Assembly (NCBI RefSeq): GCF_018128245.1
Contig: NZ_CP072378.1
Span: 1,736,001 to 1,800,000, forward strand
Length of the DNA: 64,000 nucleotides
DNA from: Leptotrichia sp. oral taxon 221
Lineage (GTDB): Bacteria; Fusobacteriota; Fusobacteriia; Fusobacteriales; Leptotrichiaceae
Reading direction: 5' to 3'
Below, one piece after another: positions 28,404 through 37,641 of this stretch. Position numbers and translations under genes: made by a program. Within the stretch, counting starts at the first letter, position 1, and every line of letters begins with the position of its first letter. The notes beneath the pieces are model-generated. The model had not been told where the DNA came from, did no database searches, and saw only the letters and a program-made list of their open reading frames with translations.

Positions 28404-28424
28404 AACAATTCAATGTCTTGCCAA
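28390..28424 (-). terminator. Terminator of the last oligopeptide-binding protein gene
   Basis: On the minus strand TTGGCAAGAC (28415-28424), an eight-base loop and GTTTTGTCAA (28397-28406) pair over 10 bp with two wobble pairs, followed by TTTTTTTGATT. Confidence 0.6.
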
Positions 28425-28471
28425 CTTTTCCTATTCCTCAAATTTATTTTTCAAAAAATTCAAGAAATAAA

Positions 28472-30067
28472 TTATTTATTAACTTCTAAATCTTTAAAGT
28501 TAAATTCTCCACCAATTGCTACAAATCCAAGTCCTTTTACTTTAGGATTTACCAAATAATTTTTTTGTCTTTGGAATAATACAACTACTGGTGTTTGTTC
28601 AGAAATTATTTTTTCCATTTTAATCATAGCTGGAACTCTAACTGCTGGATCAGCTGTAGATTTAGCTTTTTTAGACAATGCATCATATTCAGCATTTGAG
28701 AAATCTCCACGGTTTGCACCTTTATTAGTTGATTCAAAAATATCTAAATATGTAATTGGATCTTTGAAATCTCCTGTCCAGTTAGCGATTGCAATTTGGT
28801 AATTTCTTTGTTTAGATCTACTAATTCTTTCTTTTCCTGTTACAACTTGTAAATTCAATTTAATTCCTAAATTTTTACTCAAATTTTCTTGAATGTATTG
28901 AGCAATCATTTTAGTACTTCCTGTATCAGCAAAAATTACTTCCAATTCTGGCATTTTAGTCATTCCTTCTTCTTTCAATCCTTCAGCCAATAATTGTTTA
29001 GCTTTTGCTACATTAAATTCTGGTATTTTTGTAGGAACTTCTTCAGCAAAGTCTCCTTTTAGCCCTTTAATTCCAACTCCACTTGGAGTAAATGTATTTG
29101 TATTTTTTTCTGAACCTTCTAATACTTTAGAAATCAATTCTTGTCTATTTATAGCATATTGCAACGCTTGTCTTACTTTCGCATTATTCAAAGGTTTTAC
29201 TTTATTATTTAACAATAAGTACCAAATTCCACCATCTGCAGCATTTACTAATTCAGGTTTCCCTTTGTACGCTTTAGCTTGTTGGTAAGTTACTTTTGTT
29301 ACATCTAATTCTTTATTTTTAAACGCATTAAACGCTGCTGTTGTATCTTCAGTCAATTTCAATGTGATAGCATCAGTTTTTACATTTTTAGCATCCCAAT
29401 AATTAGGATTTTTTTCAAATTTCAAATCTGAATCTTGAGTCCATTTTTTCAAAACATATGGACCTGATGAAATTGTGTTATCTGGAGTTTCTGCAAAATA
29501 TTTATCTCCTTTTTCTTTAAAGAATTTTTCATTCAAAGGCATATATGCTTTAAATGTTACCAAATCATCAAAATATGGTGTTGGTGTTTTCAATTCTACT
29601 ACTAAAGTTTTAGGATCTACAACTTTAATTCCCACTTGATCAGCTGTTGCTTTTCCACTATTAAATTCTTCTGCATTTTTAATCATAAATAACAAATAAG
29701 CATTTTCAGCTCCTGTTTTAGGATCTAACGCTCTTAACCAACCTGCTTTAAAATCATTTGCTGTAATTGGATCTCCATTTGACCATTTTGCATCTCTTAA
29801 ATGGAATGTCCATTTTAATCCATCTGGAGTTGATTCCCATTTTTCTGCAATTCCTGGCACTGATTTCCCATCTTTATCTTTTCTCAATAATCCTTCCATT
29901 AACAAATCATCTACTGTCCCACCTGCGATATCAGTAGTAATTTGCGGATCAATTGAAGTTGGTGCTGTTCCTAGATTCAATACTAGTTCTTTACCTTTAT
30001 TTCCATGTCCGCCACATGATAAAACAAACATTAGCACTAATGCTAATAATACCGACATTTTTTTCAT
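28472..30067 (-). CDS. oppA: Oligopeptide-binding lipoprotein, paralogue 4
   Basis: This is a solute-binding protein of the dipeptide/oligopeptide class (SBP_bac_5 fold). The 531 residues start with a lipoprotein signal, LVLMFVLSCGG, where the Cys is lipidated, so the protein is envelope-anchored. Family motifs follow: PTSIDPQ near the N-terminus, KWTFHLRDAKWSNGDPITA, and later ALQYAINRQ. It resembles the neighbouring paralogue at 30348 closely. A candidate promoter precedes it and a terminator follows, so it can be expressed separately from oppBCDF. Peptide specificity cannot be read from the sequence. Confidence 0.9.
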   Translation of the reverse strand: MKKMSVLLALVLMFVLSCGGHGNKGKELVLNLGTAPTSIDPQITTDIAGGTVDDLLMEGLLRKDKDGKSVPGIAEKWESTPDGLKWTFHLRDAKWSNGDPITANDFKAGWLRALDPKTGAENAYLLFMIKNAEEFNSGKATADQVGIKVVDPKTLVVELKTPTPYFDDLVTFKAYMPLNEKFFKEKGDKYFAETPDNTISSGPYVLKKWTQDSDLKFEKNPNYWDAKNVKTDAITLKLTEDTTAAFNAFKNKELDVTKVTYQQAKAYKGKPELVNAADGGIWYLLLNNKVKPLNNAKVRQALQYAINRQELISKVLEGSEKNTNTFTPSGVGIKGLKGDFAEEVPTKIPEFNVAKAKQLLAEGLKEEGMTKMPELEVIFADTGSTKMIAQYIQENLSKNLGIKLNLQVVTGKERISRSKQRNYQIAIANWTGDFKDPITYLDIFESTNKGANRGDFSNAEYDALSKKAKSTADPAVRVPAMIKMEKIISEQTPVVVLFQRQKNYLVNPKVKGLGFVAIGGEFNFKDLEVNK

Positions 30068-30106
30068 TCTACTTTCTCCTTCTTCTTAAATTTAATAATA
30101 TACTTT

Positions 30107-30135
30107 ATTATACCTTATTTTTTAATATTTTTCTA
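30107..30135 (-). promoter_or_regulatory. Candidate promoter of the paralogue-4 binding protein
   Basis: On the minus strand TAGAAA (30130-30135), a 17-nt spacer and TATAAT (30107-30112), with GG directly before the -10. The -35 is weak (four of six). Confidence 0.4.
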
Positions 30136-30293
30136 TTGTTATTAGCTATATTTTTTTTAAATTATTTAATATATATTATATATGAATACTATACTCAATT
30201 TCTATCACTATTTTCTATGCCAAACTATAATAAAAAATCATATATTTATAACTTCAATATCACTCCAATTTTATATCTACAATAAATTTATTC

Positions 30294-30328
30294 AAAAAAA
30301 ATTGGCAAAACAAATTTTATTTCACCAA
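30294..30328 (-). terminator. Terminator of the paralogue-3 binding protein gene
   Basis: On the minus strand TTGGTGAAA (30320-30328) pairs with TTTTGCCAA (30302-30310), with two wobble pairs and a nine-base loop, and is followed by a T run. Confidence 0.6.
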
Positions 30329-30347
30329 CTTTTTCTAAATTATTAAA

Positions 30348-31931
30348 TTATTTCATTGATAAATTTTTAAAGTAAAATTCTCCACCGATTGCAGTAAATT
30401 TCAACCCTTGAACTTTTGTATCTCTCAAGTAAGGTTTTTTTCTTTGATATAATACTGCTACTGGAGTATCATCAGCTATTATTTTTTCTAATTCAATCAT
30501 TGCTGGTACTCTTACATTAGGATCAGCTGTTGATTTTATTTTCTTAACTAATGCATCATATTGAGGATTTGAGTAAGAACCTCTATTTTGTCCTCCACCT
30601 GTTACAAACAAGTCTAAATATGTAATTGGATCTTTAAAGTCTCCTGACCATCCTGCTAATACTAAATCAAAATCTTTTGAAGCCATTCTCGAAACTCTTT
30701 CTTGGAATGTAACTGCTTTTACATTAAGATTTAAACCTAAATTTTTTCTTACAGATTCTTGAACAAATTCAGCAACTGATTTGTTATTTCCTGAATCATT
30801 TATAAGTACTTCTAATGTTGGTGCACTTGTCATTCCTAATTCTTTCAATCCTTCAGCGAATAATTGTTTAGCTTTTTGTGGATTGTATTTTTCAATTGAA
30901 GTTGGAACTTCTTCTGGGAAATCTTTTGAAATACCTTTTATTCCAATTCCTGATGGAACAAATGTTCTCGCACTTTCTCCAGTTCCATTTAATACTGATT
31001 TTACTAATTCATCTCTATCAACTGCTAACAAAATTGCTTTTCTGATTTTTGAATTACTTAAGAATTTATTTTTTAAATTTGGTAAAATATACCAAACTGA
31101 ACCATCTTTTGATTTTACCAATTCTGGTTTACCTTCATATTCTCTCGCTTGTTCTGCAGTAATTTGAGTTACTTGAACTTCTTTATTTTTAAATGCATTT
31201 AATGCAGCTGAATTATCAGGTATTATTTTATATATAATGTTATCAACTTTTACATTATCTTTATTCCAATAATTTGGATTTTTTTCAAATTTCATTTCTG
31301 AATCATGAACCCATTTTTTCATTACATATGGTCCTGATGATATTGTTTGATTAGCTTCTGTATCAAATTTTTCTCCTGCTTCTTTTAAGAATTTTTCATT
31401 AATTGGAGAATAAGTTTTAAATGTTACTAAATCTGCAAAATATGGTGTTGGTGCTTCCAATGTTACTTCTAATGTTTTTGGATCTACAACTTTAATTCCT
31501 ACTTTGTCAGCTGTTACCTTTCCTTTATTAAACAATTCTCCATTTTTTATTGGATATAACATGTATGCATATTCTGATGCTACTTTTGGATCCAATCCTC
31601 TTATCCACGCTGCTTTAAAATCATTTGCTGTAATTGGATCTCCATTTGACCATTTTGCATCTCTTAAATGGAATGTCCATTTCAAACCATCTGGTGAAAC
31701 TTCCCATTTTTCTGCAATTCCTGGATCTGGTTTACCATCTGGAGTTCTTTTTAATAATCCTTCCGAAAGTAATTCGTTTACTGTTCCTCCTGCTATATCT
31801 GTCGACAATTGAGGGTCGATTGATTTTGGTTCTGCTGCTAAATTTAATGAAAAGGTACTTCCTTTAGAACCTTTTGCACCACATGCAAAGAACATCATCG
31901 CCATCGCTAAAATTAACAATACTTTTTTCAT
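30348..31931 (-). CDS. oppA: Oligopeptide-binding lipoprotein, paralogue 3
   Basis: This 527-residue solute-binding protein has a lipobox (MMFFACG) after a short hydrophobic signal and the family motifs PKSIDPQ and KWTFHLRDAKWSNGDPITA. Together with the 28472 gene it forms the closest pair of the four (shared TDIAGGTV and GVGIKG/GIGIKG stretches). It has a near-consensus promoter and its own terminator, making it an independently controlled receptor for the OppBCDF permease. Confidence 0.9.
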   Translation of the reverse strand: MKKVLLILAMAMMFFACGAKGSKGSTFSLNLAAEPKSIDPQLSTDIAGGTVNELLSEGLLKRTPDGKPDPGIAEKWEVSPDGLKWTFHLRDAKWSNGDPITANDFKAAWIRGLDPKVASEYAYMLYPIKNGELFNKGKVTADKVGIKVVDPKTLEVTLEAPTPYFADLVTFKTYSPINEKFLKEAGEKFDTEANQTISSGPYVMKKWVHDSEMKFEKNPNYWNKDNVKVDNIIYKIIPDNSAALNAFKNKEVQVTQITAEQAREYEGKPELVKSKDGSVWYILPNLKNKFLSNSKIRKAILLAVDRDELVKSVLNGTGESARTFVPSGIGIKGISKDFPEEVPTSIEKYNPQKAKQLFAEGLKELGMTSAPTLEVLINDSGNNKSVAEFVQESVRKNLGLNLNVKAVTFQERVSRMASKDFDLVLAGWSGDFKDPITYLDLFVTGGGQNRGSYSNPQYDALVKKIKSTADPNVRVPAMIELEKIIADDTPVAVLYQRKKPYLRDTKVQGLKFTAIGGEFYFKNLSMK

Positions 31932-31970
31932 TGTTCTTCTTCCTTTCTCTTAATAAATCTTATATTACAT

Positions 31971-31999
31971 AGTATACCTTGAAAATTTAAAAATTTCAA
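31971..31999 (-). promoter_or_regulatory. Promoter of the paralogue-3 binding protein
   Basis: On the minus strand TTGAAA (31994-31999), a 17-nt spacer and TATACT (31971-31976), with GG directly before the -10. Confidence 0.65.
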
Positions 32000-32070
32000 T
32001 TAATTTTACAAAAATAATTATATAAAAAATAAAATTTATTTATGATTTTTTTATATTCATCTATAAAATC

Positions 32071-32106
32071 AAAAAAGAACTATCTTAAAAATTAAGATAA
32101 TTCTTT
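32071..32106 (-). terminator. Terminator of the oppBCDF and binding-protein 1/2 unit
   Basis: On the minus strand AAAGAATTATCTTA (32093-32106), a five-base loop and TAAGATAGTTCTTT (32074-32087) form a 14-bp stem with one wobble pair, ending in a T run. Confidence 0.75.
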
Positions 32107-32149
32107 TTCATCATATATATTTAAAATTTTCTAAATATTAGAACCATCA

Positions 32150-33736
32150 CTATTTTCCAATAGTAGTTTTTCCTAAATAATAATCAATTCCAATTGGGTG
32201 GAATACAATTCCTTTTACTCTAGGATTGATTAATTTATTATTTGCTCTGTAGTAAAGTAATCCTACTGGCATATCGTCAGCAATCATTTTTTCTAATTCA
32301 ATCATCGCTTTAACTCTTGTTGCTTTATCCATAGAGTTTTTAGCAATTTTCAATGTTGCATCATATTTAGGATTTACATATTGAGAATAGTTATTTCCAT
32401 CTTTTGAATCGAATCTTTCCAAATAAGTCACTGCATCTGGATAATCTCCATTAAATCCTGCCAATGCAATTTCATAATTTTTTGATTCCATTCTTGCTAA
32501 TCTTTCTTTAAATGTAATACCAGTTACTTTAAAGTCAATTCCCAAATTCTTTTCCATACTTTCTTGAATAAATTCAGCAATCGCTTTATTACTTCCTGTT
32601 GTGTTAAAGATCATTTCCAATGTTGGTAATTTTTTTAATCCTAATTCTTTCAATCCTTCAGCTAACAATTGTTTTGCTTTTTGCGGATTATATGCTGGGA
32701 ATACTTTTCCTGCTTCTTCAGAGAAATCTTTACTTACTCCATAAATTCCAACACCTTTTGTTGTATAAGTATAAGCTGCTTCTCCTTTATTATCTAAAAC
32801 TCCTGTTATCAATTTTTCCCTATCTACAGCCAATGATAACGCTTGTCTAATTTTTTTGTTTGCTAAAACTTTATTTTTCATATTGTAAGTCATATACCAA
32901 ACAGATCCATCTTTTGCCACTCTAAGTCTTTTATCATTAGCATACTCTTTAGCTTGTTCAGTTGTGATATTAGTTATATCAATTTCATTATTTTTAAACG
33001 CATTTAATGCAGCTTCATCTGCTACAAATTTAATTTTAACTGTTTCTAAAGGTATATTATCTTTGTTCCAGTAATTAGGATTTTTTTCAAATACTATTTC
33101 AGAATCTTTTGTCCAAGACTTAATTACATATGCTCCAGAAGAAATTGAATCTTTAGGACTTGTCATATATTTATCTCCAACTTCTTTTAAGAATTTAGTA
33201 TTAACTGGTAGATATGTATACAATCTAACCGCTGAATCAAAATATGGTAATGGTGCTCCCAATGTTACTTTCAATGTATAATTATCTACAGCTTGAATTC
33301 CAACTGCATCTTCTTTTACTTGGCCTTTATTATACGCTTCTGCATTTTTTATTGGGAATAATTTTGAAGCATATTCTGCTGCTGTATTAGGATTCAACGC
33401 TCTTAACCATCCAGCTCTAAAGTCATTTGCTGTAATTGGATCTCCATTTGACCATTTTGCATTTTTTCTTAAGTGGAATGTCCAAACTAGTCCATCTTTT
33501 GAAGCTTCCCATTTTTCGGCAACTCCTGGAACTCCTTGTCCATCTTCACCTTCTCTAATCAATGTCTCCCCTATTAACGAATCAACAATTTCTGCTGTTG
33601 AATCATTTGCTAATTGTGGATCATAAGATTTTCCTTCTTCTTTTAAGTTTAATAATAATGCATGACTATTAGAAGATTTTCCGCACGATAAGGCGAATAC
33701 TAAAATTAAACTTATTACTAATAAAATTTTCTTCAT
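32150..33736 (-). CDS. oppA: Oligopeptide-binding lipoprotein, paralogue 2
   Basis: This 528-residue member of the solute-binding family has a lipobox (LVFALSCG) and KSYDPQ in place of the usual SIDPQ. It keeps WTFHLRKNAKWSNGDPITA and the later ALSLAVDREKL stretch. Gene order places it second behind oppBCDF. The 259-nt spacer before it has a large hairpin but no T run, so readthrough from the oppBCDF message is possible. It ends at a strong terminator. Confidence 0.9.
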   Translation of the reverse strand: MKKILLVISLILVFALSCGKSSNSHALLLNLKEEGKSYDPQLANDSTAEIVDSLIGETLIREGEDGQGVPGVAEKWEASKDGLVWTFHLRKNAKWSNGDPITANDFRAGWLRALNPNTAAEYASKLFPIKNAEAYNKGQVKEDAVGIQAVDNYTLKVTLGAPLPYFDSAVRLYTYLPVNTKFLKEVGDKYMTSPKDSISSGAYVIKSWTKDSEIVFEKNPNYWNKDNIPLETVKIKFVADEAALNAFKNNEIDITNITTEQAKEYANDKRLRVAKDGSVWYMTYNMKNKVLANKKIRQALSLAVDREKLITGVLDNKGEAAYTYTTKGVGIYGVSKDFSEEAGKVFPAYNPQKAKQLLAEGLKELGLKKLPTLEMIFNTTGSNKAIAEFIQESMEKNLGIDFKVTGITFKERLARMESKNYEIALAGFNGDYPDAVTYLERFDSKDGNNYSQYVNPKYDATLKIAKNSMDKATRVKAMIELEKMIADDMPVGLLYYRANNKLINPRVKGIVFHPIGIDYYLGKTTIGK

Positions 33737-33865
33737 TCAATACACTTCCTTTCAAATTTTAAATTAATAATATTTTTTATAAATTAATTCATATATAAAA
33801 TTTATACTAAAATTCAAACTTATAAATTTTTAAAATTTTTCTATACAAATATATACTCTTTTTTT

Positions 33866-33911
33866 AGGAGTTACCTCGAAAAACATTTTTTATTTTTCTT
33901 GAATAACTCCT
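33866..33911. other. Intercistronic hairpin without T run
   Basis: AGGAGTTA (33866-33873) pairs with TAACTCCT (33904-33911), and an inner GAAAAA/TTTTTC pairing extends the structure. On the transcribed (minus) strand it is followed by an A run, so it does not look like a terminator. It may protect or process mRNA between the first and second binding-protein genes. Confidence 0.4.
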
Positions 33912-33995
33912 CTGTCTTAATATTATTTTTTATATTTTACTATTTTTTCCATCAAATTTCAAGATATTTTTTTAAAAAATATTTTGATTTACTAA

Positions 33996-35585
33996 TTAAT
34001 CTTTATATGCTGCATAGAAGTCAATAGGATTTCCTACTGCTCTTATAACAACACCTTTTAAATGTGGATTTTGTAAGTATGTAGCCACTTCATAGTAAAG
34101 TCCTGTATAACGGAAATCATCCATTAAGATTTTTTCAGCTTTTTTCATAGCATCCATTCTAGCTTTATTATCTTGTTCCTTTTTAGCAAACTCAACTAAT
34201 TTATCATATTCAGGATCTGAAAATTTCGCAACATTAATTTGTCCAGCTGATGTTTGGAAAATTTCTAAATAAGTCATCGGATCAGCATAATCAGGTCCCC
34301 AAGCATATCTTACTATTTGGAAATCTCCTGCTTTCGCTCTAGATAATCTTTCTTTATACGTAATAGTTTCCACGTTTACATCTAATCCTAATTTTTCTTT
34401 CCATTGAGATTGATAAAATTCTCCTTCTTTTTTTCCACTTCCTTTTTCATCAACTGTCAAAGTCAAGTTCAATTTATCTGGAGTCAATCCTTCTTCTTTC
34501 AATCCTTCATCAAATAAAGCCTTAACATTCACATTTTTATATTGTGCATAAAGATCTCCAACTTCTTTTCTGAAATCGTCATTTTCTCCTTTTGTTCCTT
34601 CAGAAACAACCCCTGAAGCTACAATTCCTGAACCATTTAACACATTACTAACCAAATTTTTTCTATCTATAGCCAATGATAACGCTTGTCTAATTTTTTT
34701 ATTCTTCAATCCTGGCGCTTTTGTATTAAATGCTAAATAATAAACTCTTCCATCTGGCACTTCTTTTAATTCAGGTTTTCCTACATAAGAAGCTTTTTTC
34801 TCAAGAGAAATTTTTGTTAAATCCAATTCTTTATTTTCAAAATAATTTGTTGCAGCATTAAAGTCTGAAACCATCAATGCTTTCAAAGTATCGAATTTAG
34901 TGTTCGCTGCATTCCAGTAATTAGGATTTTTCTTCAAAATAACTTCATTATCGTGAGTCCATTTTTCGATTGTATAAGGCCCACTGTAAATAGATTTATT
35001 AGCTTCTGTCGCATATTTATCTTTAAATTGATCCAATGCTTTCGCATTTATTGGATAATAAACTGGCATAACCAATGTTTTATCAAAGAATGGTGCTGGT
35101 TTTGATAAAGTAAATTCTATAGTATAATCATCTTTAGCTTTTATTCCAACTTGATTGAAATCTTTAATTTTCCCACCGTTATAATCTTCTGCTCCTTTAA
35201 TGTAAAACATCAAAAATGCGTATTCAGACGCTGTTGCAGGTTCCAATCCTCTCTTCATCCCATTTACATAATCTTTAGCTGTCAAAGCATCACCATTTGA
35301 CCATTTCATTCCTTTTCTTAATTTAAATGTCCAAACTGTTCCATCTTTTGATTTTTCCCAACTTTCTGCTCCTGCTGGTACAACTTCATTTTTTTCATTC
35401 AATCTAACAAGTCCTTCGTAAGTAAGTCCTGTAATCATAAATCCACCCATATCAGTCAAAAGTTGTGGATCTAAAGATGATGGCTCTGCTTCCATGTTAA
35501 ATGTAGCTGTTTTTCCATTTCCTCCAGCTTTTCCACACGACAAAACAAACATCAACAATGTTAAAATTACTAAAATTTTTTTCAT
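33996..35585 (-). CDS. oppA: Oligopeptide-binding lipoprotein, paralogue 1
   Basis: This is the binding protein encoded directly after oppF (32-nt gap), hence the most likely primary receptor. It has 529 residues with lipobox LLMFVLSCG, PSSLDPQ, and VWTFKLRKGMKWSNGDALTA. It is the most divergent of the four, differing in the Met/Gly-rich LLTDMGGFMI start of the mature protein and in the long insertion around GTKGENDDFRKE. All family landmarks are present. Confidence 0.92.
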   Translation of the reverse strand: MKKILVILTLLMFVLSCGKAGGNGKTATFNMEAEPSSLDPQLLTDMGGFMITGLTYEGLVRLNEKNEVVPAGAESWEKSKDGTVWTFKLRKGMKWSNGDALTAKDYVNGMKRGLEPATASEYAFLMFYIKGAEDYNGGKIKDFNQVGIKAKDDYTIEFTLSKPAPFFDKTLVMPVYYPINAKALDQFKDKYATEANKSIYSGPYTIEKWTHDNEVILKKNPNYWNAANTKFDTLKALMVSDFNAATNYFENKELDLTKISLEKKASYVGKPELKEVPDGRVYYLAFNTKAPGLKNKKIRQALSLAIDRKNLVSNVLNGSGIVASGVVSEGTKGENDDFRKEVGDLYAQYKNVNVKALFDEGLKEEGLTPDKLNLTLTVDEKGSGKKEGEFYQSQWKEKLGLDVNVETITYKERLSRAKAGDFQIVRYAWGPDYADPMTYLEIFQTSAGQINVAKFSDPEYDKLVEFAKKEQDNKARMDAMKKAEKILMDDFRYTGLYYEVATYLQNPHLKGVVIRAVGNPIDFYAAYKD

Positions 35586-35617
35586 AATTTTCTCTCTCTC
35601 TTTCTAAAACTATAAGC

Positions 35618-36556
35618 TTATATTAATTTATTTTCTTTCAAAAAAGAAGTTTCTACAAAATGTCCTGGCTCATATTCTGTCAATTCTGGAACTTCAGGAA
35701 TTTTATTAATTTCTGAGACATCTCCCATTGGACTTCTTAAATATGATTCGTCTACTCCAACTTTTTCGTGTTTTTTTGCAGTTGGATCAGCTATTGGTAC
35801 TGCTGAAATTAATGATTTTGTGTAGCTATGAATTGGATTATTATACACTTCTTCAGGCGTTCCTAATTCTACAACTTTTCCACGATACATAACAGCTACT
35901 CTGTCTGAAATGTATTTTACCATCGACAAATCATGCGCTATAAATAACAATGTTAAATTTCTTTCTTTTTGTAAATCCTTTAATAAATTTACTACTTGCG
36001 CTTGAATCGACACATCTAATGCTGAAATTGGCTCATCACATACTAACACTTCTGGATCCACTGCCAAAGCTCTCGCAATCCCAATTCTTTGTCTTTGACC
36101 TCCTGAAAATTCATGTGGAAATCTATTCGCATGTTCTCTATTCAACCCAACAATTTCCAATAAGCTATAAACTTTTTCCATTCTTTCTTTTTTAGTTTTA
36201 GCCAATCTGTGAATATCGATTCCTTCAGCAATAATATCTCCTACTGTCATTCTTGGATTTAGTGACGCTTGCGGATCTTGGAAAATCATCTGAACTTTTT
36301 TCGTAAATTCTTTTATACTATATTTTTCAACAGGTTTTCCACCAAATAATATATCTCCATTCGTTTTATGATACAATCTACTAACTGTTCTTCCCAAAGT
36401 TGTTTTCCCTGAACCTGATTCTCCAACCAAACTCAAGATTTCTCCTTTATGAATATCCATCGTTACATTGTCAACCGCTTTTAAAACTTGTTTTTGTTTC
36501 ATAGGGAAATATTTTTTTAAATTTTTCATTTCAATTAATTTTTCATTACTTGGCAT
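35618..36556 (-). CDS. oppF: Oligopeptide ABC transporter ATP-binding protein OppF
   Basis: OppF is one of the two ATPases powering peptide import. The 312 residues include Walker A GESGSGKTT, Q-loop FQDPQASLNP, signature SGGQRQR, Walker B VLVCDEPISALD, and the C-terminal oligopeptide-transporter extension (AVPIADPTAKK region). The start follows the oppD stop by two bases, showing tight coupling. Confidence 0.95.
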   Translation of the reverse strand: MPSNEKLIEMKNLKKYFPMKQKQVLKAVDNVTMDIHKGEILSLVGESGSGKTTLGRTVSRLYHKTNGDILFGGKPVEKYSIKEFTKKVQMIFQDPQASLNPRMTVGDIIAEGIDIHRLAKTKKERMEKVYSLLEIVGLNREHANRFPHEFSGGQRQRIGIARALAVDPEVLVCDEPISALDVSIQAQVVNLLKDLQKERNLTLLFIAHDLSMVKYISDRVAVMYRGKVVELGTPEEVYNNPIHSYTKSLISAVPIADPTAKKHEKVGVDESYLRSPMGDVSEINKIPEVPELTEYEPGHFVETSFLKENKLI

Positions 36557-36558
36557 TC

Positions 36559-37593
36559 TTACTCATCTCCCTTTTTATCAACATTTTTATTCGCAAAAGG
36601 CGATTCAACTTTTGGTGCTCCATCAACATAAAGCCACGATTTTACCAAATGACCATTTCCTAAATCAATCATTGGTGGTTTTCTTTCGTAATCTATTTTC
36701 ATCGCATATTCTGATCTAGCTGCAAACGGATCTCCAGCTGGTGGTTTCAATAAATCTGGCGGTGTCCCTGGAATTGATATTAATTTTTCTCCACTTGTCA
36801 TATCCAATCTTGGCAATGATTTCAATAATCCCCAAGTATACGGATGTTTTGGATTTTTAAATAATTCAACCACAGGTGCTTCTTCTAATTTTTCTCCAGC
36901 ATAAAGAACTACAACTTTATCAGCTGTTTCTGCAACAACTCCCAAATCATGCGTAATCAAAATTACTGCAATATTCAATTCTTTCTTCAATTTATTTATC
37001 AATTCTAATATTTGTGCTTGTATTGTAACATCCAATGCCGTTGTTGGCTCATCACAAATCAATAAATCTGGCTCACAAGAAAGTGCAATCGCAATAACCG
37101 CTCTTTGTCTCATTCCACCAGAAAATTCATGTGGATATTGATTAAATCTTTCTTCAGGTTTAGGTATTCCAACTTTTCTAAGCATTTCAATTGCTTGTGC
37201 CTTAGCTTCAGCTTTACTCACTTTTTTGTGAATTAAAATACCTTCCATAATTTGTTTTCCTACTTTAATTGTAGGATTTAACGAAGTCATAGGATCTTGG
37301 AAAATCATTCCGATTCTTCCTCCTCTTAACTCCATCATTTTTTTATCCGAAACTTTTACTAAATCTTCTCCATCGAAAAAGATTTCTCCACCTTTTATTT
37401 CACCTGGAGGCATCGGAATTAATTTCATAATTGTTTGAACAGTAACTGATTTCCCAGACCCTGATTCTCCAACTATTGCAAGTGTTTCACCTCTATCTAC
37501 AGAGAAACTAACACCTCTTAATGCTTGAACTTCTCCAGCATAAGTATTAAACGAAACACTTAAATTATTAACTTCTAATAGTTTTTTGCTCAT
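36559..37593 (-). CDS. oppD: Oligopeptide ABC transporter ATP-binding protein OppD
   Basis: OppD is the second ATPase. The 344 residues have Walker A GESGSGKSVT, FQDPMTSLNP, signature SGGMRQR, Walker B LLICDEPTTALD, and a C-terminal segment rich in Pro (GTPPDLLKPPAGDPFAAR). That segment lacks most of the Cys residues of the iron-sulfur cluster sometimes seen in OppD. It lies between oppC (48-nt gap) and oppF. Confidence 0.95.
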   Translation of the reverse strand: MSKKLLEVNNLSVSFNTYAGEVQALRGVSFSVDRGETLAIVGESGSGKSVTVQTIMKLIPMPPGEIKGGEIFFDGEDLVKVSDKKMMELRGGRIGMIFQDPMTSLNPTIKVGKQIMEGILIHKKVSKAEAKAQAIEMLRKVGIPKPEERFNQYPHEFSGGMRQRAVIAIALSCEPDLLICDEPTTALDVTIQAQILELINKLKKELNIAVILITHDLGVVAETADKVVVLYAGEKLEEAPVVELFKNPKHPYTWGLLKSLPRLDMTSGEKLISIPGTPPDLLKPPAGDPFAARSEYAMKIDYERKPPMIDLGNGHLVKSWLYVDGAPKVESPFANKNVDKKGDE

Positions 37594-37641
37594 TTTCTAT
37601 TTCTCCCAATTTTAATTTTAAGCTTGTTTAAAGTCGTTTTT

